33,933 nt of DNA from Bifidobacterium breve (lineage in GTDB: Bacteria > Bacteroidota > Bacteroidia > Flavobacteriales > Flavobacteriaceae). Of this stretch, positions 16,789-24,959 are shown piece after piece. The stretch lies in the NCBI GenBank assembly GCA_943323545.2, contig CALPIE020000013.1, positions 1 through 33,933 on the forward strand, given 5' to 3'. The notes under the pieces were generated by a model, which did no database searches, was not told the origin of the DNA, and was given only the letters and a program-made list of their open reading frames with translations. Numbering within the stretch: the stretch's first letter is position 1; each line of letters starts with the position of its first letter. The position numbers were made by a program, and so were the translations under genes.

Positions 16789-18141
16789 ATGGAAAATAAA
16801 ACAATAAATTATCTTTTTTTAATTTTATTTCATGCTGCTCTGGGTGGGATTGTTTTTTTGGCTCCGGTAGTTTCAAAAGTGTATGCAATTGCCATTTTCT
16901 TAGTCAGTCTCTATTTTATCATCAAAACTAGGAATCGCAATAATGAAGTGCTGTATGCAGCAGCTTATGTTGTTGGAAGTGAAGTTTTCTTGCGGATGAC
17001 AGGTGGTAATCCCAATCATGAATTTTCGAAATATTCCCTAATGATTTTTGTAACATTTGGAATGTTTTATAGTGGTTTTTCTAAAAATGCTATACCCTTT
17101 TGGATTTTCTTACTCTTATTAGTACCCGGAATTATAATAGGAACACAAACCTTAAGTTTGGAAGCGGAGAACATTAGAAAATCAATACTTTTTAATGTGT
17201 CAGGCCCCATTTCATTAGCATTTGCAGCTCTTTATTGTTATAATAGGAAAATTTCTATTAAAGAATTGAATAACATATTATTACTTATGGGATTGCCTAT
17301 TATATCTTGTACCATTTATTTAATTTTATTTACACCTTCTAATTTTACTGAAAATCTAAACAGTACCGGTTCTAATTTTGAAGCATCGGGTGGTTTTGGA
17401 CCGAATCAAGTGGCAACCTGCCTTGGTCTTGGTTTTTTTATTTTTTTTACACGAGTGGTGGTTGCCTCTGAAAAAAAGATCTTTTTGTTTATTAATCTTG
17501 CTTTGACTTTACTGATAGGTTATAGAGGGCTGATTACATTTTCACGGGGTGGAATGATTACAGGTATTGTAATGATAGTCTTATTTTTAGTAGTGGTTTA
17601 TGCCTACACTAAAAAAGTAAGCAAACTTAAGTTGTTTTATATATTTTCGTTCTTAATCGTTTGTACCGCATTAACATGGTTGTATACCGAAAACCAAACA
17701 GGAGGTTTACTAGGAAAACGGTATGCTAATCAAGATGCTTATGGCAGAGTAAAACCAACACAATTTAGCGGTAGGGAACAACTGGCAAAAGGTGAGATTG
17801 AAATGTTTTTAAATAATCCATTTTTTGGTGTGGGCGCAGCTAAGGGTACAGAATTAAGAAGCGCAGATGTGGGGTTTTTAACGGCCTCTCATGACGAAAT
17901 TACTAGGATGTTGGCAGAACACGGCTCACTCGGAATTTTAGGCTTACTCATATTATTTGCCACACCCATATTTTTATATTTAGACAACAAGCAACACCTA
18001 TATGTATTTTGCTTTTTGGCTTTTTGGCTTTTAACCATTAACCATGCTGCCATGAGAACGGCTTCTCCTTCTTTTGTTTATGCCTTATCCTTATTAAAAG
18101 TTAAATTTGATGAAGAAGAAGATACTGTACATAGGAAATAA
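16789..18141 (+). CDS. O-antigen ligase/polymerase family membrane protein (Wzy-like)
   Basis: 450 aa with about eleven hydrophobic segments. The Wzy_C/O-antigen ligase signature is present. FSRGGMITGIV (251-261) ends a helix, the large outside loop carries FSGREQLAKGEIEMF (326-340) and NPFFGVGAAKGTE (343-355), and ASHDEITRMLAEHGSLGILG (366-385) holds the conserved His368 and the E-x-G entry to the next helix. Such proteins join polysaccharide repeat units, or a chain to an acceptor, at the periplasmic face. Being within a WbaP-type cluster with many transferases, polymerase is more likely than ligase. Start at 16789 directly follows the GT4 stop. The last 32 bases overlap the next gene. Confidence 0.85.
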   Translation: MENKTINYLFLILFHAALGGIVFLAPVVSKVYAIAIFLVSLYFIIKTRNRNNEVLYAAAYVVGSEVFLRMTGGNPNHEFSKYSLMIFVTFGMFYSGFSKNAIPFWIFLLLLVPGIIIGTQTLSLEAENIRKSILFNVSGPISLAFAALYCYNRKISIKELNNILLLMGLPIISCTIYLILFTPSNFTENLNSTGSNFEASGGFGPNQVATCLGLGFFIFFTRVVVASEKKIFLFINLALTLLIGYRGLITFSRGGMITGIVMIVLFLVVVYAYTKKVSKLKLFYIFSFLIVCTALTWLYTENQTGGLLGKRYANQDAYGRVKPTQFSGREQLAKGEIEMFLNNPFFGVGAAKGTELRSADVGFLTASHDEITRMLAEHGSLGILGLLILFATPIFLYLDNKQHLYVFCFLAFWLLTINHAAMRTASPSFVYALSLLKVKFDEEEDTVHRK

Positions 18142-19123
18142 TCTTTCCAAACACGGAAATACAACAACCTCTATTGAAACATTAGGTGCTTTTTTAGAGC
18201 AAGAAGGATTTACTATTTATTACGCTTCTGCAAAAAAAAATCAATTGATCCGAATGATAGATATGATTTTTGCTACCCTTAAATATGCGAGAAAAGTTGA
18301 TTTTGTAATGATTGATACCTATAGCACTAGAAATTTTTGGTTTGCATTTGTAATCAGTCAGTTGTGTAGATTTCTCAATCTAAAATACATCAACAAACTT
18401 CATGGAGGAAATTTGCCCAATCGGCTTGTAAAAAATACTTTTATATGTGATTTGATTTTCAAAAATGCTTATAGAGTTGTTGCTCCTTCTGGGTATTTAA
18501 TGGATTATTTTTCTAAAAGTTATTCGGATAATTTAATTTTTATACCCAATACAATTAATATCAAAGTATATCCTTTTAAAGAAAGGGTGGTTGATAATCC
18601 AAAACTATTTTGGCTGCGTTCCTTTTCATCTATCTATAATCCGAAAATGGCAATTGAAGTGCTTTATGAATTAAAAAAAGATTATCCAAATGCTTCGCTT
18701 TGTATGGTCGGACCTGATAAAGAGAATTTAATTTCGGAATGTAAAAAATTAGCTAAAAAGCGCAAAGTAGTTGTTACTTTTACCGGTTTATTATCGAAAG
18801 AAGATTGGGTTTTATTGTCAAATGATTATACTATTTTCATTAATACTTCGCATTACGACAACACACCAGTAAGTTTAATTGAAGCAATGGCAGTTGGTTT
18901 GCCAATAGTTACTACTAATGTAGGTGGAATACCGTATTTAGTAAAAGATAAAGAAAATGCTTTGTTGGTTAATGATGCTGCTGTTTTGGAAATGGTAGAT
19001 GCCATAAAAGTATTACTAAACAGTAAAGAATTAACGCAAAAAATAATTACAAATTCCCGAAAATTAGTCGAAGAATTTGATTGGGAAATAGTAAAACGAC
19101 AATGGTTTGAAATTTTAAATTAG
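18110..19123 (+). CDS. Glycosyltransferase family 4 protein
   Basis: 337 aa from ATG at 18110. A TTG three bases earlier would add one residue, but ATG giving MKKKILYIGNN is the better start. NLSKHGNTTTSIETL (11-25) is the N-terminal loop, KLHGGNLPNRL (96-106) is in the acceptor lobe, and PSGYLMDYF with IPNTINIKVYPF mark the hinge. The donor lobe has the usual FWLRSFSSIYNPKMAIE start. In the EX7E motif the first Glu is Asp250 and the second is Glu258 (DNTPVSLIEAM), a known variant. The start lies inside the polymerase gene, so translation is probably coupled. An A9 tract at 18232-18240 lies in the coding region. Confidence 0.87.
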   Translation: MKKKILYIGNNLSKHGNTTTSIETLGAFLEQEGFTIYYASAKKNQLIRMIDMIFATLKYARKVDFVMIDTYSTRNFWFAFVISQLCRFLNLKYINKLHGGNLPNRLVKNTFICDLIFKNAYRVVAPSGYLMDYFSKSYSDNLIFIPNTINIKVYPFKERVVDNPKLFWLRSFSSIYNPKMAIEVLYELKKDYPNASLCMVGPDKENLISECKKLAKKRKVVVTFTGLLSKEDWVLLSNDYTIFINTSHYDNTPVSLIEAMAVGLPIVTTNVGGIPYLVKDKENALLVNDAAVLEMVDAIKVLLNSKELTQKIITNSRKLVEEFDWEIVKRQWFEILN

Positions 19124-19177
19124 AAAGAAATTTTTGCTATATTTTCACTAAATTGCAGAGCCAATTTTATAATTTAA

Positions 19178-20572
19178 ATGAATAGTAATAAAAAAATACA
19201 TTTTGAAATTTCGGAAAGGAAATTGCTTTTAAAAGGAGTTGATGTAATTTCTGTTTTACTGTCTCTTTATTTAATTAGTACTGTTTTTAATTTTAACTAT
19301 TTTACTTTAAGTTCCACGAATTACCATTGGACAATAGTACTGGTATTGTATATAAATATTTTTGGTTCTGTATTCGAAACCTATAACCTACAAGCTGCCA
19401 GCAACCAGTTTCAAATCATTAAAAATGTTATTTTATCAACTGCAACAATCGTTTTATTTTATCTTTTAACGCCAATTTTAACGCCTTCTTTACCTTCAAA
19501 TCGATTACAGATTATTATTTTCTTTTTAACGATTTTATTTACCTTGTTAGCATGGAGATTGTTTTATGTCAACTTTTTAGCTTCTCATCGTTTTTCAAAA
19601 AAAGCAATTTTAGTATGTGATAAAGAACAATTAATAGAATTGGTTTCTGGATTAGAAAGTGTCGATCCACATTATAAAATTATTGGTTTTGTAAATTCGG
19701 ATGGAGCTGATAATTTTAATATGGATTTTAATGCAATTAAGAATATTAATGTAGATGAATTAGAGCATTATGTAAGAAATAATTCTATTTCAGAAATAGT
19801 AATTGCTACTCAAAAAACAGACGGAATAACAGTCTCATTATACAATCAATTAATTCATTTATTAGAAAATGGCATTATCATCAAAGAGTACACGCAACTT
19901 TATGAAACGATAACACAGCGTATTCCTGTTCATTATGTTTCGAGAGATTTTTATCGTTATTTTCCTTTCAGTAGAAACAACCAAAATCAATTGTATAAAA
20001 TAATGACAAGAATTACGGATGTAGTGTTTTCAATTATTGGATTATTAATTGGATTGGTATTTTTACCATTCATTTTTTTCGGAAATCTAATTGGTAATAA
20101 AGGTAAATTATTTTATCACCAAGAAAGAATTGGCAAAAACGGAAGAATTTTCACAATCTATAAATTCAGAACCATGATTGAAAATGCCGAAAAGGACGGT
20201 GCTGTTTTTACAACTTCAAATGATGCTCGAGTTACCTCTTTCGGAAAATTTTTAAGAAAAACAAGATTGGATGAGTTCCCCCAATTTTTTAATATATTGA
20301 AAGGAGAAATGGCAATCATTGGTCCAAGGCCCGAAAGAGCTGTTTTTGTTACAGAAATAGCCGATGTAATGCCTTTCTATGGAACGCGACATTTAATAAA
20401 ACCTGGATTAACAGGTTGGGCACAAGTTAATTATGCTTATGGCGATTCGATTGCAGACAGTTTAGTGAAATTACAATACGACTTGTATTATATCAAACAC
20501 AGAAGTGTTTTTCTTGATATTAATATTTTTGTGAAAACGTTAAGTACAGTGTTGTTTTTTCGTGGACAATAA
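19178..20572 (+). CDS. Polyprenyl-phosphate sugar-1-phosphate transferase (WbaP/ExoY-like, with N-terminal membrane domain)
   Basis: 464 aa. Four to five membrane segments (about 22-132) are followed by a Rossmann-like CoA-binding domain (140-245), a membrane helix (about 281-303) and the bacterial sugar transferase domain (305-464). Key residues: YHQERIGKNG (313-322), IYKFRTM (327-333), catalytic DE at 365-366 in TRLDEFPQFFN, GPRPER (382-387) and KPGLTGWAQVNY (408-419). It moves a sugar-1-phosphate from a nucleotide sugar onto undecaprenyl phosphate, the first step of repeat-unit assembly. It is the last gene of the + strand cluster. Its final 33 bases overlap the end of the DUF4105 gene on the other strand. 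Confidence 0.93.
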   Translation: MNSNKKIHFEISERKLLLKGVDVISVLLSLYLISTVFNFNYFTLSSTNYHWTIVLVLYINIFGSVFETYNLQAASNQFQIIKNVILSTATIVLFYLLTPILTPSLPSNRLQIIIFFLTILFTLLAWRLFYVNFLASHRFSKKAILVCDKEQLIELVSGLESVDPHYKIIGFVNSDGADNFNMDFNAIKNINVDELEHYVRNNSISEIVIATQKTDGITVSLYNQLIHLLENGIIIKEYTQLYETITQRIPVHYVSRDFYRYFPFSRNNQNQLYKIMTRITDVVFSIIGLLIGLVFLPFIFFGNLIGNKGKLFYHQERIGKNGRIFTIYKFRTMIENAEKDGAVFTTSNDARVTSFGKFLRKTRLDEFPQFFNILKGEMAIIGPRPERAVFVTEIADVMPFYGTRHLIKPGLTGWAQVNYAYGDSIADSLVKLQYDLYYIKHRSVFLDINIFVKTLSTVLFFRGQ

Positions 20573-21652
20573 AAATAGTTTTCTTAAAATAATTGCAATC
20601 GAAACAACAAACGGTAGCATTAAAATGAGATGTGGTTTTGAAAACATCACAATAAGATAAACTAGTAATAGAATTGCACAAACAACTACCGACTTCTTTC
20701 TCCAATTCCCATTTAAAAAAGGTACTATTAAATACAATGGATTAAAAAGCAAAGCGTTGTAATTCCACAATACTTCTCTGTGTAATGAATAAAAACCTAC
20801 CAAAGATAAAAACAGGCCCAATAATCCAAGTATAAAAAGATAGATAATAAATACTTGTTTTTTGTTACTAACTAATATTAATAATAACACCAAAGCGATA
20901 CAATAAATACTATTGAAAAATGAAAAAGAACTATTAAAATGCTGACCCTCAACAATGGTTGTTTTTTCAATTACAAGAGTTTTACCATTGATTCTTAGCT
21001 TTTCCAAACTATTTAATAATTCAACAGGTAGAAAAAGTTGTTCGGCTTTTCTGTCAACTCTTTCCCCAAAAATGATATTAATTCCCAATTTGTACCAAAA
21101 ATGATCTTCAAAATACGGATATAAAACAGTTCGGTAAGAAATACTTTTATCGTCAACCTTCTGAATAAGATTCTTCCCAAGAGTTTCATTAATTTTATCG
21201 ACAACCATAGTGGTACAATTTTTATCGATAAACTTATAGGTATAACTTTTATCTTCAGAAAACAAAGCAGTATTTAATCGTTCAAAAAGTTGTTGTTTTT
21301 GATTTAATGAAAAGTTTAAAGTTTGCTCTATAACTTCTCGATTGTCGTATTGGTATTCGTATATAAATTCTTCATACGAAGTAGCCACCATAAAATACTG
21401 TAAATCGCCTTTTACAAATTTAAAATAGAAGTTTTCAGTTCTAAAATCGAAGGCGCCATAATTATAAACCACATCTAAATTGTTGATGGAATCTTTGATT
21501 CGAATCGCAGTATGTCCAAATGTCGAATACAATTCAGCGCATTTTCCGCAAGTAAAAACACTCACTTTAGATTTATCAGACAGCACAGGATTTTGCGAAA
21601 AAAATAACGTTGCGTTTAGTAAAAAGAAAAATAAGAGTATTTTTTTTGCCAT
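20540..21652 (-). CDS. DUF4105 protein, exported, with C-terminal membrane region
   Basis: 370 aa. A signal peptide (1-20, ending FFSQ) is followed by a DUF4105 domain (about 25-240). Conserved blocks are FTCGKCAELYSTFGHTAIRI (33-52), VYNYGAFDF (62-70) and NCTTMVVDKIN (145-155). The order His47 ... Cys146 in an N-C-[ST] setting recalls permuted papain-like folds (LRAT/NlpC-P60 relatives); this is my inference. The last about 120 residues form four or so hydrophobic segments. The stop of the PorV2-like gene upstream is 5 bases away, so both are probably one transcript. The tail runs convergently into the sugar transferase gene, an overlap of 33 bases. Exact function is unknown. Confidence 0.8.
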   Translation of the reverse strand: MAKKILLFFFLLNATLFFSQNPVLSDKSKVSVFTCGKCAELYSTFGHTAIRIKDSINNLDVVYNYGAFDFRTENFYFKFVKGDLQYFMVATSYEEFIYEYQYDNREVIEQTLNFSLNQKQQLFERLNTALFSEDKSYTYKFIDKNCTTMVVDKINETLGKNLIQKVDDKSISYRTVLYPYFEDHFWYKLGINIIFGERVDRKAEQLFLPVELLNSLEKLRINGKTLVIEKTTIVEGQHFNSSFSFFNSIYCIALVLLLILVSNKKQVFIIYLFILGLLGLFLSLVGFYSLHREVLWNYNALLFNPLYLIVPFLNGNWRKKSVVVCAILLLVYLIVMFSKPHLILMLPFVVSIAIILRKLFLLSTKKQHCT

Positions 21653-21657
21653 AAAAA

Positions 21658-22722
21658 TTATCTAAAAATACTAAAATCAACTTTAACTGAAAAGATATTG
21701 GAATACAACGCAGCACTTTGATCACCTAAGTCGGTTAAGGCATAATCTACTTGAATGCCGCGGTACTTAAATCCCAAACCAATATTGGGTTGAAATCCGA
21801 TTTTTTTTGAATTATCGATTTGTGTTACATTCTGAAAATTTCCTACACCAGCACGTATAAAAACCAAATCGGTATAACCAAATTCAAATCCCAATGCCGG
21901 ATCGATACTCACAAAATCGGTTGCCAAAATATCATTGGTTTTAGCAAATTGCATGTTCATATTAAAAGCGGCTAAAAGTGTGTAATCATAATGAAATTCA
22001 AATTTTTTTGCCATTCCAAATTGTGCTTTTGGTGCTGTAATTTCAGTACTTTCAGGTAGTTCTTGATTTTCACCAGGAATAGCATCTTTAATTAAATTGT
22101 ATTGTTCTTCATCAATACTCCAAACATTATAAGTTGTAGTTATATCGCGTAACATCAATCCGTAATGCCAATCGTTTTTCTCGAATTGAAAACCTACATC
22201 AAAGCCAAAACCCCAAGAATTGGCAAATTTGCCAATTATACGTCTAATTACTTTAGCATTTACACCATATTGAAAACCGGGTATTTGAAGCTTTTTCGCA
22301 TATGACAATGTTAATCCGTAATCGGAAGTTGAGAATAAGCTAATTCTATTGTAATCTATGTTTCCTTCACCATCAATAAGCTGCGTTGTGTTTAAAATGT
22401 CATCAACACCAAATCGAATTAACGAAATACCCCAAGCACTTCGATCATCAATTGGTTTGGCATAAGCGATATAATCATATTGCGCAATATTAGCAAAATA
22501 ACTCGCATGCATTAAAGCAATTTGGCTATCTTCTAGATGTGTTAATCCGGCGGGATTCCAATAACCAGAATTTACATCATTGGTTTTTGCCACTAGTGCA
22601 TTTGACATTCCCAAAGCTGCGGCATCAACACCAATGTTCATAAACTCATTAGAATACTTTCTAAAAGCTTGACCAAAGGATAATGAAGTAATTAAAAGCA
22701 GAACGAGTCCAATTTTCTTCAA
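21658..22722 (-). CDS. porV2: PorV/PorQ-family outer membrane protein (PorV2-like)
   Basis: 354 aa. A signal peptide (MKKIGLVLLLITSLSFGQ) is followed by a beta-barrel-like protein rich in alternating aromatic and polar residues. The start of the mature part has GVDAAALGMSNALVAKTND and then NSGYWNPAGLTHLED, the signature of PorV/PorQ/FadL-like proteins tied to type IX secretion. PorV2 is a tentative name. The only sensible start is TTG at 22722; the frame is closed upstream (TAG at 22755-22753) and lacks ATG. An ATG five bases upstream is out of frame and stops after two codons, its TGA overlapping the TTG. DUF4105 follows 5 bases after the stop. Confidence 0.78.
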   Translation of the reverse strand: MKKIGLVLLLITSLSFGQAFRKYSNEFMNIGVDAAALGMSNALVAKTNDVNSGYWNPAGLTHLEDSQIALMHASYFANIAQYDYIAYAKPIDDRSAWGISLIRFGVDDILNTTQLIDGEGNIDYNRISLFSTSDYGLTLSYAKKLQIPGFQYGVNAKVIRRIIGKFANSWGFGFDVGFQFEKNDWHYGLMLRDITTTYNVWSIDEEQYNLIKDAIPGENQELPESTEITAPKAQFGMAKKFEFHYDYTLLAAFNMNMQFAKTNDILATDFVSIDPALGFEFGYTDLVFIRAGVGNFQNVTQIDNSKKIGFQPNIGLGFKYRGIQVDYALTDLGDQSAALYSNIFSVKVDFSIFR

Positions 22723-22749
22723 AGCATTTTTTTTTACTACGTACAGTTC

Positions 22750-22775
22750 GACCTAAAGGTCTCGTGTCAAAAATA
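22750..22775 (-). promoter_or_regulatory. Probable promoter and leader hairpin of the PorV2-like gene
   Basis: On the minus strand TATTTTTG (22775-22768) is a perfect TANNTTTG -7 box. A TTG lies 25 bases before it, a little further than usual. Just after it, at the expected transcript start, GACCT-TT-AGGTC (22761-22750) forms a short perfect hairpin, so the mRNA would begin with or near a stem. Confidence 0.45.
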
Positions 22776-22880
22776 TAAATTTTTATCGGCTTACTTCTTC
22801 CAATTAACATTAAAAAAATAAATGTTTAAGGAGTATTTAAAAATCTCTTATAAAACGTACTTCTCTTTAAGTTATTGTAC

Positions 22881-22888
22881 TAAATTTG
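22881..22888 (+). promoter_or_regulatory. -7 box of a probable pssA promoter
   Basis: TAAATTTG matches the Bacteroidota TANNTTTG -7 consensus exactly and lies 21 bases before the pssA ATG. The upstream -33 element is poor (TTC rather than TTG at about 20 bases). A leader of about 15 bases is expected. Confidence 0.5.
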
Positions 22889-22909
22889 TTTTTTGAAAAA
22901 CCAATTTAA

Positions 22910-23617
22910 ATGAATATAAAAAAGCAGATTCCTAATTTACTTACGCTTCTTAATTTACTTTGTGGTTGTATTGCCATTGTTTTTGTTTCAGAATTAAAAT
23001 TTGACTTGGCTTTCTATTTTGTTAGTTTGGGAATTTTCTTTGACTTTTTTGATGGGTTTTTCGCCAGAAAATTCAATGTTTCAGGACCACTTGGAGTACA
23101 ATTGGATTCGTTGGCAGATATGGTAACAAGTGGTGTAGTTCCTGGTTTTGTTGTTTTTAAATTATTGTCTGATTCAGACATGTTTGGAACGCAAAGTGTT
23201 TTACCTTATATAGGTTTTATTATTACCCTTGGGGCTTGTTATCGCTTGGCCAATTTTAATATTGACACCAGACAATCAGATTCATTTATTGGTTTGCCAA
23301 CTCCAGCGAACACTCTTTTTTTTATGAGTTTGCCATTGATTAATAGTGCTTTTTATGACGATAATTTTTCTGGAGTTGTTTATAACCAATGGTTTTTAGT
23401 TTTACTTGTTTTTATAAGTGCCTATGTAATGAATGCTGAAATTCCGTTGTTTTCTTTAAAAATTAAAGATTTCAGTTTTCAGAAATACAAATTGCAGATA
23501 GGATTTTTAGCAACTTCTGTTATTATGTTATTAGTTTTTCAATTTCTGGCTATTCCTTTAATAATTATTTTTTATGTTGTATTATCTGTAATAAATAATA
23601 TGTTAACGAAGAAGTAG
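22910..23617 (+). CDS. pssA: CDP-diacylglycerol-serine O-phosphatidyltransferase
   Basis: 235 aa inner-membrane enzyme. It joins CDP-diacylglycerol and L-serine to make phosphatidylserine, the precursor of phosphatidylethanolamine. The CDP-alcohol phosphatidyltransferase motif is complete: DG-x2-AR-x8-G-x3-D-x3-D, seen as DGFFARK ... GPLGVQLDSLAD (about 44-66). The start MNIKKQIPNLLTLLNLLCGC is typical of PssA, and the protein has about six further hydrophobic segments. Start ATG at 22910 is preceded by a well-placed -7 box. Archaetidylserine or phosphatidylglycerol synthases share the motif, but the N-terminal sequence favours PssA. Confidence 0.9.
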   Translation: MNIKKQIPNLLTLLNLLCGCIAIVFVSELKFDLAFYFVSLGIFFDFFDGFFARKFNVSGPLGVQLDSLADMVTSGVVPGFVVFKLLSDSDMFGTQSVLPYIGFIITLGACYRLANFNIDTRQSDSFIGLPTPANTLFFMSLPLINSAFYDDNFSGVVYNQWFLVLLVFISAYVMNAEIPLFSLKIKDFSFQKYKLQIGFLATSVIMLLVFQFLAIPLIIIFYVVLSVINNMLTKK

Positions 23618-23620
23618 TTT

Positions 23621-23668
23621 TTTGTCATTACCTAGCTTTGATAAAGTCTCCAATGTCGAAATGACAAA
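23621..23668. terminator. Stem-loop after pssA, terminator or degenerate dispersed repeat
   Basis: TTTGTCATT (23621-23629) and AATGACAAA (23660-23668) are perfect 9-base arms starting 4 bases after the pssA stop codon. A short inner stem CTTT-GAT-AAAG lies near the middle. There is no strong T-run. Read on the minus strand, TGTCATTTCGAC resembles dispersed repeats often found between bacterial genes, so it may be a worn repeat that also ends pssA transcription. Confidence 0.4.
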
Positions 23669-23694
23669 TTGGTAGCTATTTAAATTAATAACCA

Positions 23695-23952
23695 TTGGAA
23701 TTAATTAAAAAAAAATATCGGGTAACCATCACCAATAGTCTAGCAATTATATCCATTGGTTCCGCATTATATTATTTTGCAAATCCAGACACCGCTGGTT
23801 GGCGTAATTTAGCAGGTTTAATTTTGATTGTATTTGGTATAATTTCCTTTGGAATCGATTTTATATTACAATGGTTTATAAAGAATTATTGGCTGCTTAC
23901 TTTAGTTGAAATTATACTATTAGTAAGTGCCTATACTTTATATGTGTTGTAA
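23695..23952 (+). CDS. Small membrane protein of unknown function
   Basis: 85 aa starting at TTG 23695. An in-frame TAA (23689-23691) closes the frame just upstream, and there is no ATG anywhere in the frame, so TTG is the only ordinary start. Hydrophobic segments at about 11-28, 35-56 and 62-84 suggest three membrane passes with a short charged start (MELIKKKYR). It has no motif I recognise. It lies 77 bases after pssA on the same strand, with the stem-loop between, and may be read through from pssA. The good hydrophobic pattern supports a real gene, but the start and expression are uncertain. Confidence 0.6.
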   Translation: MELIKKKYRVTITNSLAIISIGSALYYFANPDTAGWRNLAGLILIVFGIISFGIDFILQWFIKNYWLLTLVEIILLVSAYTLYVL

Positions 23953-23982
23953 AGTAGGTAATATGTAAAACGTTGTCAAAAA

Positions 23983-24216
23983 CTAATTATCGTTTTTTGT
24001 AATCAAATAAAGAATAAATCCGAAAAAGCAAGCTGCTGCCAGTAAAATGTAATATGATTTTCGATGGGCAAAATTGAAAGTTGTTCCCATCCAGTCCGGT
24101 TTTTTATCAACCAAAAGGCGGTTGTCTTCTTTATTGAAATAAAAAAGGCCTAACTTCCAATTATTTGGATCATTATGCCATTTTTTTATCTGTTCCTGTG
24201 AAGGATAGTTGTCCAT
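23983..24216 (-). CDS. DUF5808 small membrane protein
   Basis: 77 aa. The N-terminal 50 residues hold the DUF5808 pattern: HNDPNNWKLGLFYFNKEDNR (15-34), then VDKKPDWMGTTFNFAHRKS (36-54). One membrane helix follows (about 54-72, YYILLAAACFFGFILYLI). The family has no assigned function; the conserved part faces the cytosol if the positive-inside rule is applied to the KKPDW/HRK side. The start overlaps the lptB stop by one base (TAATG), so it is the last gene of that operon. Nothing seems truncated. Confidence 0.75.
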   Translation of the reverse strand: MDNYPSQEQIKKWHNDPNNWKLGLFYFNKEDNRLLVDKKPDWMGTTFNFAHRKSYYILLAAACFFGFILYLITKNDN

Positions 24217-24956
24217 TAAAATTCTAATTTCTTTTTACGCAATTCGAAGTTTTGACCAAGATATACGCGACGTACCATTTCGTCTTCTACTAGTTCTTCT
24301 GGAATTCCAGCTTTTAAAATGCCACCTTCAAACATCAAGTAGGTTTTATCTGTTATGGCTAAAGTTTCTTGTACATTGTGATCGGTTATAAGAATTCCGA
24401 TGTTTTTGTTTTTTAATTGTGCTACAATACGCTGAATATCTTCTACAGCTACAGGGTCAACTCCGGCAAACGGTTCATCCAATAAAATAAATTTTGGATC
24501 AGTTGCTAAACAACGTGCAATTTCTGTACGACGTCGTTCACCACCCGAAAGTAAATCACCTCGATTGGTTCGAATGTGATCCAATCCGAATTCGGCAATT
24601 AAACTTTCCATTTTTGCAATTTGTTCTTCTTTGGTATGTTTGGTAAGTTGTAATACACTTAATATATTATCTTCTACACTTAATTTCCTGAATATTGAAG
24701 CTTCTTGCGCTAAATATCCAATTCCGTTTTGAGCTCTTTTGTACATTGGAAATTCAGTAATATTCATATCATCGAGATAAATATTTCCTGAATTGGGTTT
24801 AACCAAACCAACAATCATGTAAAAAGAAGTTGTTTTTCCGGCACCATTCGGACCTAAGAGTCCAACAATTTCACCCTGATTAACTTCAACAGAAATACCT
24901 TTTACAACGCTTCTTCCTTTGTAGGTTTTAACTAAATTTTCGGCTCTGAGTTTCAT
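24216..24956 (-). CDS. lptB: LPS export ABC transporter ATP-binding protein
   Basis: 246 aa. The ATPase of the LptBFG complex, which pulls LPS from the inner membrane. Walker A GPNGAGKTT (35-43), Q-loop around YLAQEASIF (81-89), signature LLSGGERRR (135-143), Walker B FILLDEP (156-162) and H-loop His193 are all present. The LptB-like feature is the YLAQEASIFRKLSVEDNI stretch (81-98), plus length close to the E. coli protein. ATG at 24956. A 148-base gap with TTTGAAGA repeats lies upstream, so it may have its own promoter or be read from kdsD-tatC. Downstream DUF5808 is coupled. Confidence 0.93.
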   Translation of the reverse strand: MKLRAENLVKTYKGRSVVKGISVEVNQGEIVGLLGPNGAGKTTSFYMIVGLVKPNSGNIYLDDMNITEFPMYKRAQNGIGYLAQEASIFRKLSVEDNILSVLQLTKHTKEEQIAKMESLIAEFGLDHIRTNRGDLLSGGERRRTEIARCLATDPKFILLDEPFAGVDPVAVEDIQRIVAQLKNKNIGILITDHNVQETLAITDKTYLMFEGGILKAGIPEELVEDEMVRRVYLGQNFELRKKKLEF

Positions 24957-24959
24957 AGT

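Noticed and set aside
18107..18109. TTG start of the last GT4 gene
   Set aside because: ATG immediately follows and gives the usual MKKKILYIGNN start, so TTG adds nothing.
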